From Mycolicibacterium wolinskyi (GTDB taxonomy: Bacteria > Actinomycetota > Actinomycetes > Mycobacteriales > Mycobacteriaceae): DNA of 64,000 nucleotides. The position numbers were made by a program, and so were the translations under genes. The notes under the pieces were generated by a model. It did not search any database. It was not told where the DNA came from and saw only the letters and a program-made list of their open reading frames with translations. Every line of letters starts with the position of its first letter. Position 1 is the first letter of the stretch. The stretch covers positions 1-64,000 of the forward strand of contig NZ_LQQA01000017.1 of assembly GCF_002101965.1 (NCBI RefSeq). Direction: 5' to 3'. Positions 49,161 to 58,768 of the stretch are shown one piece after another.

Positions 49161-51307
49161 CGTCGGCTTCCCTACCCGAGCCCATGTCGACGGTGTGGCC
49201 GGGCGAGGCATATCCGCTCGGCGCCACCTATGACGGGGCGGGTACCAACTTCTCGCTGTTCTCCGAGGTCGCCGAGCGCGTCGAGTTGTGTCTGATCGCC
49301 AAGGACGGCTCCGAGGAGCGCATCAACCTCGACGAGGTCGACGGGTATGTCTGGCACGCCTATCTGCCGACGGTCACGCCGGGACAGCGCTACGGCTTTC
49401 GCGTGTACGGCCCGTGGGATCCGGGCGCCGGCCACCGCTGCGATCCGAGCAAGCTACTGCTCGACCCGTACGGCAAGTCGTTCCACGGTGATTTCGACTT
49501 CTGTCAGGCGCTGTTCTCCTACGACTTGAGTGCCGAACCGGCCGGAACCGGAACCCCGCCCGGGGTCGATTCACTCGGTCACACCATGACGAGCGTGGTC
49601 ATCAACCCGTTCTTCCAGTGGGGTTCCGATCGCGCCCCGAAGACGCCCTACCACGACACCGTCATCTACGAGGCGCACGTCAAGGGGATGACCCAGACGC
49701 ACCCGGGGATCCCCGAGGAACTGCGCGGCACCTATGCGGGCCTGTCTCACCCGGTGATCATCGACCACCTCAAATCGCTCAACGTCACCGCGATCGAACT
49801 GATGCCCGTACACCAGTTCATGCACGATCACCGGCTGCTGGACCTCGGGCTGCGAAACTACTGGGGCTACAACACCGTTGGGTTCTTCGCACCGCACTTC
49901 CAGTACGCGGCCAACCGGCACGCCGGCGGCGCGGTCGCCGAGTTCAAGACCATGGTCAAAGCGTTCCACGACGCGGGTATCGAGGTCATCCTCGACGTCG
50001 TCTACAACCACACCGCCGAAGGCAATCACCTCGGCCCGACGATCAACTTCCGTGGTATCGACAACGCCGCCTACTACCGGCTGCTCGACGGCCAGCCGGA
50101 GTTCTACAAGGACTTCACGGGCACCGGCAACAGCCTCAACGCGCGCCACCCGCACACCCTGCAACTCATCATGGACTCGCTGCGGTACTGGGTGCTCGAG
50201 ATGCACGTCGACGGTTTCCGGTTCGACCTCGCCTCGACCCTGGCGCGCGAGTTCTACGACGTCGACCGGCTGTCGGCATTCTTCGATCTGGTGCAGCAGG
50301 ATCCGGTGGTCAGCCAGGTGAAATTGATCGCCGAACCGTGGGATGTCGGCGAGGGCGGCTACCAGGTCGGCAACTTCCCAGGTTTGTGGACCGAGTGGAA
50401 CGGGAAATATCGCGACACTGTGCGCGATTACTGGCGGGGGGAACCCGCAACCCTGGGCGAATTCGCATCCCGGCTGACGGGATCGTCGGACCTCTACGAG
50501 GCGACGGGCCGGCGCCCGAGTGCGAGCATCAACTTCGTCACCTGTCACGACGGCTTCACGCTCAACGATCTGGTGTCGTACAACGAGAAGCACAACGAGG
50601 CCAACGGCGAGGACAACCGAGACGGCGAAAGCCACAACCGCTCCTGGAACTGCGGTGTGGAGGGGCCGACCGACGACCCCGACATCCTCGCGCTGCGCGG
50701 CAAGCAGATGCGCAACATCATCGGCACGCTGATGCTGTCGCAGGGCACGCCGATGCTCGCGCACGGCGACGAGATCGGCCGAACCCAGCTGGGCAACAAC
50801 AACGTGTACTGCCAGGACTCGGAGATCTCGTGGATGGACTGGTCGCTCTGTGAGACCAACGCCGACCATCTGGCGTTCACCCGCAAGGTGGTCGAATTCC
50901 GCAAGCGACACCCGGTGTTCCGGCGCCGCCGGTTCTTCGAGGGCAAGCCGATCCGCAGCGGAGACCAGGTGCGCGACATCGCATGGTTGACGCCGTCCGG
51001 CACCGAGATGACGCCCGAGGACTGGGGTACGGGCCTGGGCACCTGCGTCGCGGTGTTCCTCAACGGCGACGCCATCGAAGCGCCGAACGCCCGCGGCGAA
51101 CGCGTGGTCGACGACTCGTTCCTGTTGTGTTTCAACGCCAATGATCACGCACAGGACTTCATCACGCCGAACGGCGACTATGCCGCGGAGTGGACCGCCG
51201 ATCTCGACACCGCAGACCCGACCGGTGATTCGGATCTGGTCGTGGCGGCCGGGGACAAGATCTCATTGCAGGCCCGGTCACTTCTCGTGCTGCGTAAGAC
51301 GGCCTGA
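49157..51307 (+). CDS. glgX: Glycogen debranching enzyme (TreX/GlgX)
   Basis: This 716-residue GH13 enzyme cleaves alpha-1,6 branches to release maltooligosaccharides. It has an N-terminal CBM48-like region (GATYDGAGTNFSLFSE) and the GH13 boxes DVVYNHTAEG, DGFRFDLAS (nucleophile Asp), LIAEPWDVG (acid Glu) and VTCHDGFTLNDLV. The ATG overlaps the acyltransferase stop (ATGA). It starts the TreX-TreY-TreZ route to trehalose. Confidence 0.95.
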   Translation: MTSASLPEPMSTVWPGEAYPLGATYDGAGTNFSLFSEVAERVELCLIAKDGSEERINLDEVDGYVWHAYLPTVTPGQRYGFRVYGPWDPGAGHRCDPSKLLLDPYGKSFHGDFDFCQALFSYDLSAEPAGTGTPPGVDSLGHTMTSVVINPFFQWGSDRAPKTPYHDTVIYEAHVKGMTQTHPGIPEELRGTYAGLSHPVIIDHLKSLNVTAIELMPVHQFMHDHRLLDLGLRNYWGYNTVGFFAPHFQYAANRHAGGAVAEFKTMVKAFHDAGIEVILDVVYNHTAEGNHLGPTINFRGIDNAAYYRLLDGQPEFYKDFTGTGNSLNARHPHTLQLIMDSLRYWVLEMHVDGFRFDLASTLAREFYDVDRLSAFFDLVQQDPVVSQVKLIAEPWDVGEGGYQVGNFPGLWTEWNGKYRDTVRDYWRGEPATLGEFASRLTGSSDLYEATGRRPSASINFVTCHDGFTLNDLVSYNEKHNEANGEDNRDGESHNRSWNCGVEGPTDDPDILALRGKQMRNIIGTLMLSQGTPMLAHGDEIGRTQLGNNNVYCQDSEISWMDWSLCETNADHLAFTRKVVEFRKRHPVFRRRRFFEGKPIRSGDQVRDIAWLTPSGTEMTPEDWGTGLGTCVAVFLNGDAIEAPNARGERVVDDSFLLCFNANDHAQDFITPNGDYAAEWTADLDTADPTGDSDLVVAAGDKISLQARSLLVLRKTA

Positions 51308-51310
51308 CCG

Positions 51311-53575
51311 ATGACGCGCCCGGTGCTCTCCACGTATCGCCTGCAGATGCGTGGGGACTGTTGCACATTCGACGACGCCGTGAATCTGCTCGACTATCTC
51401 GACGAGCTCGGCGTATCGCATGTGTACCTGTCGCCCATCCTGACCGCCGCCGACGGTTCCACCCACGGCTATGACGTCACGGACCCCACGACGGTCTCGG
51501 CCGCCCTCGGCGGGCCGGACGGACTGCGCCGACTCTCCGAGGCCGCGCACAAGAGGAACATCGGCCTGATCGTCGACATCGTGCCCAACCACGTCGGCGT
51601 CGCCGATGCGCAGCAGAACCGCTGGTGGTGGGACCTGCTCACCCATGGTCGGGCGTCGGCCTACTGCTCCTACTTTGATATCGACTGGAACCTCGACAAC
51701 GGCCGAATCGTGTTGCCCATCCTGGGTTCCGACGACGATGTCGCCGATCTCGCCGTGGACGGCGACGTCCTGCGGTTGGGCGACCTGACCTTGCCGATCG
51801 CCCCGGGAACGGGTTCGGGCACCGGGGAACAGGTGCATGACCGCCAGCACTACCGGTTGATCGGATGGCGACACGGCGTGTGCGGATATCGCCGGTTCTT
51901 CTCGATCACCTCACTGGCAGCGCTCCGCCAGGAAGACCGGGCCGTGTTCGACGCGACCCACGTCGAGGTCAAACGCTGGTTCGACGAAGGACTGGTCGAC
52001 GGCCTGCGCATCGACCATCCCGACGGTTTGACCGATCCGGCCGGATATCTCACGTGGTTGCGTGATCTGGTCGGCCCGTCCGCGTGGATCGTCGCCGAGA
52101 AAATCCTGGCGACCGACGAAGCCCTGGATCCCGCACTGCCGATCGCGGGCACCACGGGATACGACGCCCTCCGTGAAATCGGTGGCCTGCTCGTCGATCC
52201 CAGCGGAGCACCTGCGCTGACGGAGCTCTGCGCCGACCTCGATCCCGGGTCCGAACAGCAGCTCAAGACGACTGCGGTCACCAACACCCTGCGCAGCGAA
52301 CTGAATCGGCTGTGCCGGCTCATCTCGGGTAAGACCGCCGACGACGACCCTGCGCTCGCGCAGGCCATCGCCACGCTCGTCGGCCGGATCGGCGTGTACC
52401 GGTCCGACTATCCGGCACTGTCGGCCGTCCTTCCGGTCGCACTCGCGGAAACCGGCTCGGCGGCACCGGAACTCGCCGAGTCACTGACCGCGATCGCGGT
52501 CGAACTGTCGACGAGCGCCGAAGCGTCGGCACGGTTCAACCAATTGTGCGGCGCAGCGACCGCGAAAGCGATCGAAGATTGCCTGTTCTACCGGGATGTC
52601 CGGTTGGTGTCGCTCAACGAGGTTGGCGGTGAGCCCGAACGATTCGGCGTCACCGCCGCCGAGTTCCACCAGCGGGCCGCCACCCGCGCGGCCATGTGGC
52701 CGACCGCGATGACGACGCTGACCACTCACGACACCAAGCGCGGTGAGGACGTCCGCGCCCGCATCGGCGTGCTGTCCCAAGTCCCGACGCTGTGGTCGGA
52801 GTTGATCGACCAGTGGACCGCGCTCGCTCCCCCGCCGGATGCCGCGACCGCGTTGTTCTTGTGGCAGAACATGTTCGGGGTGTGGCCGACCGATGGCAAG
52901 GTCACCACCGAGCTGCGTGACAGGCTGCAATCCTACGCCGAGAAGGCGATGCGCGAGGCTGCCACCAAAACGTCATGGCACGACCCCGATTCGGCATTCG
53001 AGGATGAGGTTCACCGCTGGCTGGACTCGGTGCTCGACGGACCGGTCGCCGCCGGGTTGACCGAACTCGTCGCGCAACTCGACGAGCACGCGCGCAGTGA
53101 CAGCCTGGCGCAGAAGCTCATCCAACTGACCGCTCCCGGTATCCCGGATGTCTACCAGGGCACCGAACTGGCCGAGGACAGTCTTGTCGACCCGGACAAT
53201 CGTCGTCCGGTCGACTACGCCGCCCGCCGTATCGCACTGCAGGAGTTCACCGATCCCAAGATCCGGGTGACCAGCGCCGCGCTGCGGCTCCGCCGCGAAC
53301 GGCCCGACATCTTCCGCTCCGCCGGGTACACGCCGCTGCAGGCCGCCGGTACGGCCGCGCCGCATCTGGTGTCCTACCAGCGCGGCGCCGACGTCGTCGT
53401 GGCTGTCAGCCGGTGGACCGTCGGATTGGCCGAAACCGGCTGGGGCGACACGGTTTTGACTCTTCCTGACGGAGATTGGCTGGACCGCCTCAGCGGGCAA
53501 CGGTGGACGGGAACGGTACTCGCCGCCGACCTGTTCGCGAACCTGCCGGTCGCACTGCTGGAGCGCGAACCATGA
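51311..53575 (+). CDS. treY: Maltooligosyl trehalose synthase
   Basis: This 754-residue GH13 enzyme turns the reducing-end bond of maltooligosaccharides into an alpha,alpha-1,1 bond. It shows YRLQMRGDCTF-like start residues, VDIVPNHVGV, GLRIDHPDGLTDP (nucleophile Asp) and LTTHDTKRGEDVRARI. It follows glgX by 3 bp and overlaps treZ by 4 bp. Length is normal for the family. Confidence 0.95.
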   Translation: MTRPVLSTYRLQMRGDCCTFDDAVNLLDYLDELGVSHVYLSPILTAADGSTHGYDVTDPTTVSAALGGPDGLRRLSEAAHKRNIGLIVDIVPNHVGVADAQQNRWWWDLLTHGRASAYCSYFDIDWNLDNGRIVLPILGSDDDVADLAVDGDVLRLGDLTLPIAPGTGSGTGEQVHDRQHYRLIGWRHGVCGYRRFFSITSLAALRQEDRAVFDATHVEVKRWFDEGLVDGLRIDHPDGLTDPAGYLTWLRDLVGPSAWIVAEKILATDEALDPALPIAGTTGYDALREIGGLLVDPSGAPALTELCADLDPGSEQQLKTTAVTNTLRSELNRLCRLISGKTADDDPALAQAIATLVGRIGVYRSDYPALSAVLPVALAETGSAAPELAESLTAIAVELSTSAEASARFNQLCGAATAKAIEDCLFYRDVRLVSLNEVGGEPERFGVTAAEFHQRAATRAAMWPTAMTTLTTHDTKRGEDVRARIGVLSQVPTLWSELIDQWTALAPPPDAATALFLWQNMFGVWPTDGKVTTELRDRLQSYAEKAMREAATKTSWHDPDSAFEDEVHRWLDSVLDGPVAAGLTELVAQLDEHARSDSLAQKLIQLTAPGIPDVYQGTELAEDSLVDPDNRRPVDYAARRIALQEFTDPKIRVTSAALRLRRERPDIFRSAGYTPLQAAGTAAPHLVSYQRGADVVVAVSRWTVGLAETGWGDTVLTLPDGDWLDRLSGQRWTGTVLAADLFANLPVALLEREP

Positions 53576-55314
53576 CCGAATTCGCCGTGTGGGCGCCGAA
53601 CCCGCGCATCGTCCGGCTCGACGTCGACGGCACCATGCACGAGATGACCCGGTCGGACGACGGGTGGTGGCGGGCCGAGGTGACCTGCCCCGACGACGCC
53701 CGGTACGGATTCGTCCTCGACGACGATCCGAAGGTGCTCCCCGACCCGCGCTCACCACGGCAACCCGACGGCGTTCATGAACGCTCACAACTGTGGCAGC
53801 CCGCCCCCGGCGCCTGGACCGACGCGGGGTGGGCGGGTAAGTCCATCGCCGGTGCGGTGATCTACGAACTGCACACCGGCACGTTCACGCCTGAGGGCAC
53901 GTTCGACTCCGCGATCGAAAAGCTGGACTACCTGGTGGATCTGGGCGTCGACTTCGTCGAGTTGATGCCCGTCAACGCCTTCAGCGGAACACACGGCTGG
54001 GGGTACGACGGGGTGCTGTGGTACGCGGTGCACGAACCGTACGGCGGCCCCGACGGACTGGTCAGGTTGATCGACGCGTGCCATGCCCGCGGACTCGGCG
54101 TCCTCATCGACGCGGTGTTCAACCATCTGGGCCCGTCGGGCAACTACCTGCCGCGGTTCGGCCCCTACTTCTCCGCCGGTGAGAATCCATGGGGAAGCTC
54201 GATCAACCTGTCCGATGCCGACGCCGACGAGGTGCGCACCTACATCATCGAGTGCGCGTTGCGCTGGATGCGCGACTTCCACGCCGACGGGCTGCGATTG
54301 GACGCCGTGCATGCCCTGATGGACAACACCGCGATCCACATCCTCGAAGAACTGTCCGCCGAAACCGACACGCTCGCCGAGCAACTCGGCAGACCGCTGT
54401 CGTTGATCGCGGAGAGCGATCTCAACGATCCCCGCCTGATCACGCCGCGCGACCGCGGCGGATACGGCTTGACCGCGCAGTGGGACGACGACATCCACCA
54501 CGCCATCCACACCGCGGTATCGGGTGAACGGCAAGGTTATTACGCCGATTTCGGCTCACTGCAGACGTTGGCGACCACGCTCAAGAACGGCTACTTCCAC
54601 GCCGGGACGTATTCGTCGTTCCGGCACCGCAGACATGGGCGCCCACTCGACACCACCACCATCCCGGCCACCCGGCTGCTTGCCTACACCCTCACCCACG
54701 ACCAGGTGGGCAACCGCGCGGTCGGCGACCGCCCGTCCCAGCGACTGACCTTCGGTCAGCTCGCCGTCAAAGCCGCGTTGGCACTCGGATCGCCTTACAC
54801 CGCGATGCTTTTCATGGGCGAGGAGTGGGGTTCGTCCTCGCCGTTCCAGTTCTTCAGCTCCCACCCCGAACCGGAGCTGGCCCGCGCGACCGCCGAGGGC
54901 CGCAAGGCCGAGTTCGCCGAACACGGCTGGGATGCCGACGAGATACCCGACCCGCAGGATCCGGCGACATTCCAACGGTCCAAGCTGAACTGGGACGAGG
55001 TCGGCGAGGGCGAGCACGGCAGGTTGCACGCCATCTACCGCCGCCTGATCGCCCTTCGCAAGACCGAGCCCGATCTGGCCGATCCGTGGCTCGATCACAT
55101 GCGGATCGAGTTCGACGAGGCACAGCGCTGGATCGTCATGCAGCGCGGGGCCCTGTCGATCGCGTGCAACCTCGGCGCCGAGGCCGTGAAGATACCGGTC
55201 ACCGGCGAGGTGGTGCTGGCGTGGGACGAACCCGGTACGGAGTCGGGGATGACGGTACTCGGCGGGCACAGTTTCGCGATTCTGCGAACGGTCAACCCGT
55301 TGTCGACCGACTGA
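53572..55314 (+). CDS. treZ: Maltooligosyl trehalose trehalohydrolase
   Basis: This 580-residue GH13 enzyme releases trehalose from maltooligosyl trehalose. It has an N-terminal beta domain (EFAVWAPNPRIVRL), then DAVFNHLGPSGNY, DGLRLDAVHAL (nucleophile Asp), IAESDLNDPRL (acid Glu) and TLTHDQVGNRA. The ATG at 53572 overlaps the treY stop by 4 bp. It converges on ilvA with 13 bp between stops. Confidence 0.95.
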   Translation: MTEFAVWAPNPRIVRLDVDGTMHEMTRSDDGWWRAEVTCPDDARYGFVLDDDPKVLPDPRSPRQPDGVHERSQLWQPAPGAWTDAGWAGKSIAGAVIYELHTGTFTPEGTFDSAIEKLDYLVDLGVDFVELMPVNAFSGTHGWGYDGVLWYAVHEPYGGPDGLVRLIDACHARGLGVLIDAVFNHLGPSGNYLPRFGPYFSAGENPWGSSINLSDADADEVRTYIIECALRWMRDFHADGLRLDAVHALMDNTAIHILEELSAETDTLAEQLGRPLSLIAESDLNDPRLITPRDRGGYGLTAQWDDDIHHAIHTAVSGERQGYYADFGSLQTLATTLKNGYFHAGTYSSFRHRRHGRPLDTTTIPATRLLAYTLTHDQVGNRAVGDRPSQRLTFGQLAVKAALALGSPYTAMLFMGEEWGSSSPFQFFSSHPEPELARATAEGRKAEFAEHGWDADEIPDPQDPATFQRSKLNWDEVGEGEHGRLHAIYRRLIALRKTEPDLADPWLDHMRIEFDEAQRWIVMQRGALSIACNLGAEAVKIPVTGEVVLAWDEPGTESGMTVLGGHSFAILRTVNPLSTD

Positions 55315-55327
55315 GCGGGACCTGACC

Positions 55328-56608
55328 TCAGGTGAGATAGCGGTACGTCGGCGAACCCGGCTCGAGCAGCTCGACGTGGATATCCGACGCCTCCATGCGC
55401 GCAAGCAGACCTTCCAGATCGGCCGCCGAGCTCAACTCGATGCCGCACAGCGCCTCGCCCGTCTCCCGGTTGTTGCGCTTGACGTACTCGAACAGTGTGA
55501 CGTCGTCGCCGGGGCCGAGGATCTCGTCGAGGAAGCGACGCAGCGCCCCAGGCTCCTGAGGGAAATCGACGAGGAAATAGTGCTTGAGGCCCAGATGAAC
55601 CAGTGAGCGCTCCAGCACCTCGTTGTAGCGGGTCACGTCGTTGTTGCCGCCGGAGATCAGGCACACGACCGTCGATCCGGGTTCGATGTCGGCCTCCAAC
55701 AACGCGGCGACCGACAGCGCACCCGCGGGCTCGGCGATGATGCCCTCGTTCTGGTACAGGTCGAGCATGGCGGTGCAGACCGCGCCCTCGTCGACGGTGG
55801 TGATCGACACCATGTTTCCGGCCGCGGCGAGAGCGGCGTACGGCAGAGCACCGGCGCGCGCGACGGCCGCGCCGTCCACGAACTGATCGACATGCTCCAG
55901 CGTCACCGGCTCACCGGCCGAGAGTGCGGCGATCATCGACGCGGCCCCGGCGGGTTCCACCCCCAGCACCGCGGTGCCCGTCGTGCGCTCGGCCAAGTAT
56001 GTCGTCATACCGGCGATGCAGCCGCCGCCACCGACCGGCACGATCACCAGGTCGGGCTCGCCGTCGAGCTGGTCGAGCAGCTCTGCGGCGATGGTGCCCT
56101 GGCCGGCCATCGTGCGCACATCGTCATACGGCGGAACCAGCGTCGCGCCGGTTCGGGCGACGTCGTCGAGTGCGGCGGCCGCGGCCAGGTCGTAGGTCGA
56201 TCCGACGGCGATGAGCTCGATGAACTCGCGACCGTGGTAGCGGATGCGGTCGCGCTTCTGCTTCGGGGTCTTGGCCGGCACATACACCCGGCCGTGGGTC
56301 TTCATCGATCGGCAGGCCATCGCGAAGCCCTGCGCGTGATTGCCTGCCGATGAACACACGACGCCTGCGGCGAGTTCATCGGCCGACAGCTGCGCCATCA
56401 GGTTGAACGCCCCGCGCACCTTGTACGAGCGCACGGCCTGGAGATCCTCGCGCTTGAGGTACACGGTCGCGCCGGTGGCCTCCGACAACCGCTCGCTGAT
56501 CTGCAGGGGGCTGCGGGTAACCACACCCGAAATTCGCTGAGCAGCCTCGTCGATGTCAGCCGCGGTAAGCGGCGCCACTCGGGAGTCTTTGCTCAGTTCG
56601 GCAGTCAC
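55328..56608 (-). CDS. ilvA: Threonine dehydratase (biosynthetic, short form)
   Basis: This 426-residue PLP enzyme makes 2-oxobutyrate for isoleucine. The PLP-lysine stretch VRSYKVRGAFN, SSAGNHAQGFA and the glycine loop VPVGGGGCIAG are present. A single C-terminal ACT-like domain (about 340-426, YFLVDFPQEPGALRRFL) marks the shorter feedback-regulated form. The start is GTG. Confidence 0.94.
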   Translation of the reverse strand: MTAELSKDSRVAPLTAADIDEAAQRISGVVTRSPLQISERLSEATGATVYLKREDLQAVRSYKVRGAFNLMAQLSADELAAGVVCSSAGNHAQGFAMACRSMKTHGRVYVPAKTPKQKRDRIRYHGREFIELIAVGSTYDLAAAAALDDVARTGATLVPPYDDVRTMAGQGTIAAELLDQLDGEPDLVIVPVGGGGCIAGMTTYLAERTTGTAVLGVEPAGAASMIAALSAGEPVTLEHVDQFVDGAAVARAGALPYAALAAAGNMVSITTVDEGAVCTAMLDLYQNEGIIAEPAGALSVAALLEADIEPGSTVVCLISGGNNDVTRYNEVLERSLVHLGLKHYFLVDFPQEPGALRRFLDEILGPGDDVTLFEYVKRNNRETGEALCGIELSSAADLEGLLARMEASDIHVELLEPGSPTYRYLT

Positions 56609-56636
56609 CGATCAATAGTGCCACTGGCCAGCGTTT

Positions 56637-57074
56637 TCACTTAATCGGGGTCAGGACAAACACCGGAATCTGGCGCTCGGTCTTCATTTGGTAATCGGCG
56701 TAGTCGGGAAAAGCCGCCACCGCGCGCTCCCACCACACGGCCTTCTCGTCGCCGAAGACCTCGCGGGCCTCGTAGTCGCCGACGGCGGCGCCGTCCTGCA
56801 GTTCTACGTGCGGGTTCTTCTTGACGTTGTAGTACCAGACCGGGTTCTTCGGTGCGCCACCCAGCGAGGCCACGACCGCGTACTGGCCGTCGTGCTCGAC
56901 CCGCATGAGCGGCGTCTTGCGGATCTTGCCGGTCTTGGCGCCGACGGTGGTCAGCAGGATCACCGGCCTGCCCTGCAATTCGGTGCCCTGGGTGCCGCCG
57001 GAAGCCATGTAGGTCTCCGCGTTCTCCCTGGCCCAATCCGACGTGCTCGGCTCATATTCTCCGGTCAGAGGCAT
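56637..57074 (-). CDS. Ddn-like F420-dependent nitroreductase-family protein
   Basis: This 145-residue DUF385 protein has the family core GRPVILLTTVGAKTGKIRKTPLMRV and NPVWYYNVKKNPHVELQ. I recall a relative at the same place beside ilvA in M. tuberculosis (Rv1558). Likely an F420H2-dependent reductase. It is one of two family members in the window. Confidence 0.85.
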   Translation of the reverse strand: MPLTGEYEPSTSDWARENAETYMASGGTQGTELQGRPVILLTTVGAKTGKIRKTPLMRVEHDGQYAVVASLGGAPKNPVWYYNVKKNPHVELQDGAAVGDYEAREVFGDEKAVWWERAVAAFPDYADYQMKTERQIPVFVLTPIK

Positions 57075-57121
57075 GACGCCAGCCTAGGCTCACAACCTGA
57101 AGTGATGATCCTCATTCAGGG

Positions 57122-57137
57122 TTTCGGCTGGCCGAAA
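57122..57137. promoter_or_regulatory. Perfect 7-2-7 inverted repeat (candidate operator)
   Basis: TTTCGGC-TG-GCCGAAA lies 28 bp before the start of a small membrane-protein gene and covers its expected -35 region. The size is typical of a dimeric repressor or activator site. The regulator is not identifiable here. Confidence 0.5.
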
Positions 57138-57164
57138 TCATTCTTGCGAGCTATCGTTGTACAC

Positions 57165-57395
57165 ATGACCGCAGCCGGGAACTTTCGCAGCGCCACCTCC
57201 CGGGCCGACCGCGAGATCTCCATCGCCGGGGTGCCCTGGCCTGCCTACAAGGTCATCGCCCTCGCCGTCGGCGCCATCGTTCTGGTTCTCGTGGGTCTCG
57301 CGACCTTGAGCGCCGCTCCCGCGGTTCTGTCGGGCGCCGCGGCCGCCACCGTGGTGTGGCTGGCCCTCGGCACCTTCTCGTCGTCGGACCGCTAA
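57165..57395 (+). CDS. Small two-span membrane protein
   Basis: This 76-residue protein has a charged head and two hydrophobic helices (about 27-47 and 49-68). No family is recognised. ATG at 57165 lies 7 nt after TATCGT, giving a leaderless mRNA. The stop overlaps the convergent SRPBCC gene by 4 bp. An inverted repeat precedes it. Confidence 0.7.
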   Translation: MTAAGNFRSATSRADREISIAGVPWPAYKVIALAVGAIVLVLVGLATLSAAPAVLSGAAAATVVWLALGTFSSSDR

Positions 57396-57793
57396 CTTTC
57401 GAGCAGGCCGCGCAGCGTCTCCAGGTCAGCGGCCACCGCTGCGGCGTCCGCGTCGAATTCCTCGTCGGACATCCCTGGTCGCTGCCGCACTGTGAACACG
57501 ACCTCGCACCGCGCCTCCCCCACACCGGCAGGCAACACCCGCATCGGGTTGTAGACCGTTTCGCCCGACGGCAATCGCACGACATGGTCGAGCACGCCAT
57601 AAGTGTTGGGCGGTGTGAATTCGACGCTCACCTCCCCCATCGGGGAATCGGCGACCCATCCGTCCGCCGTGAGGCGTAGGCCGCCTTGGGCGAGCCCGGC
57701 CGCCCACCGCGTCATCTGGTGCGGATCGGCGGCGAACGCGTAAACCGCATCGGGTGAGGCTTCGATCCACACGCTTATGTGTCGGCTCCGCAT
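57392..57793 (-). CDS. SRPBCC/START-like ligand-binding protein
   Basis: This 133-residue protein begins with the SRPBCC pattern SRHISVWIEASPDAVYAFAADPHQMTRWAAGL and ends in a C-terminal helix. Such proteins bind hydrophobic ligands or act in stress responses. TACCCT 6 nt before the ATG suggests a leaderless mRNA. The longer frame upstream is not needed. Confidence 0.8.
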   Translation of the reverse strand: MRSRHISVWIEASPDAVYAFAADPHQMTRWAAGLAQGGLRLTADGWVADSPMGEVSVEFTPPNTYGVLDHVVRLPSGETVYNPMRVLPAGVGEARCEVVFTVRQRPGMSDEEFDADAAAVAADLETLRGLLES

Positions 57794-57917
57794 GTGTACA
57801 GGGTAGGCCAGCCCAGTGCTCCTCCATCCCCTCCGAAGCAAGCAGGACGTGGAATCCCAAGGGGCTGAACAGATTAGGCGCACCGTTCAGTCGACGATGA
57901 GGTGTAGGTTCTGACCT

Positions 57918-58751
57918 ATGGGACTTGCAACCGCGCACTTGTCGCCAGTCGAGCAGACGGCATTTCTCACGGTCTATGCCCGCGCACTCGACAGCCGGTG
58001 GGCGCGCCCGATCCTCGGCGATACGCTCGCCGCCGACGTCGTCGGTCAGATCGACTACGACTTCGCGGGCCTTGGAGTCCAGACCAGCGTGGTGTGCCAA
58101 ACCGCGCTCCGCGCAAAGATGCTCGACGACCGGTTGCGCGCATTCGTCGTCGAACACCCGGACGCGGTTGTGGTTGACCTCGGTGGCGGGCTCGACAGCG
58201 GTCTGTATCGCGTATCACCGCCGGACACGGTCGACTGGTACAACGTCGATCTCCCCGGGATCACCGCGTTACGCGAGCAGGTTCTTCCGCTGCATGCGCA
58301 TTCGCATTGCATAGCCGCGTCGCTCGCCGACAACCGGTGGCCGGCCGGCATCCCGGCCGACCGCCCCACCATGGTGGTGGCCGACGGCCTGTTCGCGTTT
58401 CTCAGCGAGCCGGTCATCGTGAGCGTCCTGCGGACCGTCACCGACCACTTCGCTTCTGGTGAACTGGCGTTCAACGACTACGGACGCATCGGCTGGGTGA
58501 GCCGTGCGGCCATCAAGCTGTATCCGCAGAAGATGTTCAAGGACGTCGGAAGCCAGTGGGGCTACCCGGGATTCAAGGATGCACACCACCCGGAGACCTG
58601 GAACCCGAGACTGAGCCTGGTCGAGGAGGCGAGCCTCACCCGCGCTCCCGAAGTCGATCGGTTCCCGGGTTGGCTACGGGTGGCCACCAGGCTCAGCGCG
58701 AGAAGCAGAACGGCGGCCCGCAAGGCGCGAATTCTCCGTTACCGGTTCTGA
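57918..58751 (+). CDS. LCM-type class I SAM-dependent methyltransferase
   Basis: This 277-residue protein has VVVDLGGGLDSGLYR (SAM loop, about residue 77), VDWYNVDLPGI and TMVVADGLFAFLSE. This matches the leucine carboxyl methyltransferase/polyketide O-methyltransferase fold. The substrate is unknown. TAGGTT 7 nt before ATG suggests a leaderless mRNA. The tail is arginine-rich. Confidence 0.85.
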   Translation: MGLATAHLSPVEQTAFLTVYARALDSRWARPILGDTLAADVVGQIDYDFAGLGVQTSVVCQTALRAKMLDDRLRAFVVEHPDAVVVDLGGGLDSGLYRVSPPDTVDWYNVDLPGITALREQVLPLHAHSHCIAASLADNRWPAGIPADRPTMVVADGLFAFLSEPVIVSVLRTVTDHFASGELAFNDYGRIGWVSRAAIKLYPQKMFKDVGSQWGYPGFKDAHHPETWNPRLSLVEEASLTRAPEVDRFPGWLRVATRLSARSRTAARKARILRYRF

Positions 58752-58768
58752 TCTGGCCGGGTGATCTG

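Noticed and set aside
49571..51148. Long minus-strand open frame opposite glgX
   Set aside because: Same GC-driven shadow effect; glgX has all GH13 motifs and the antisense product has none.
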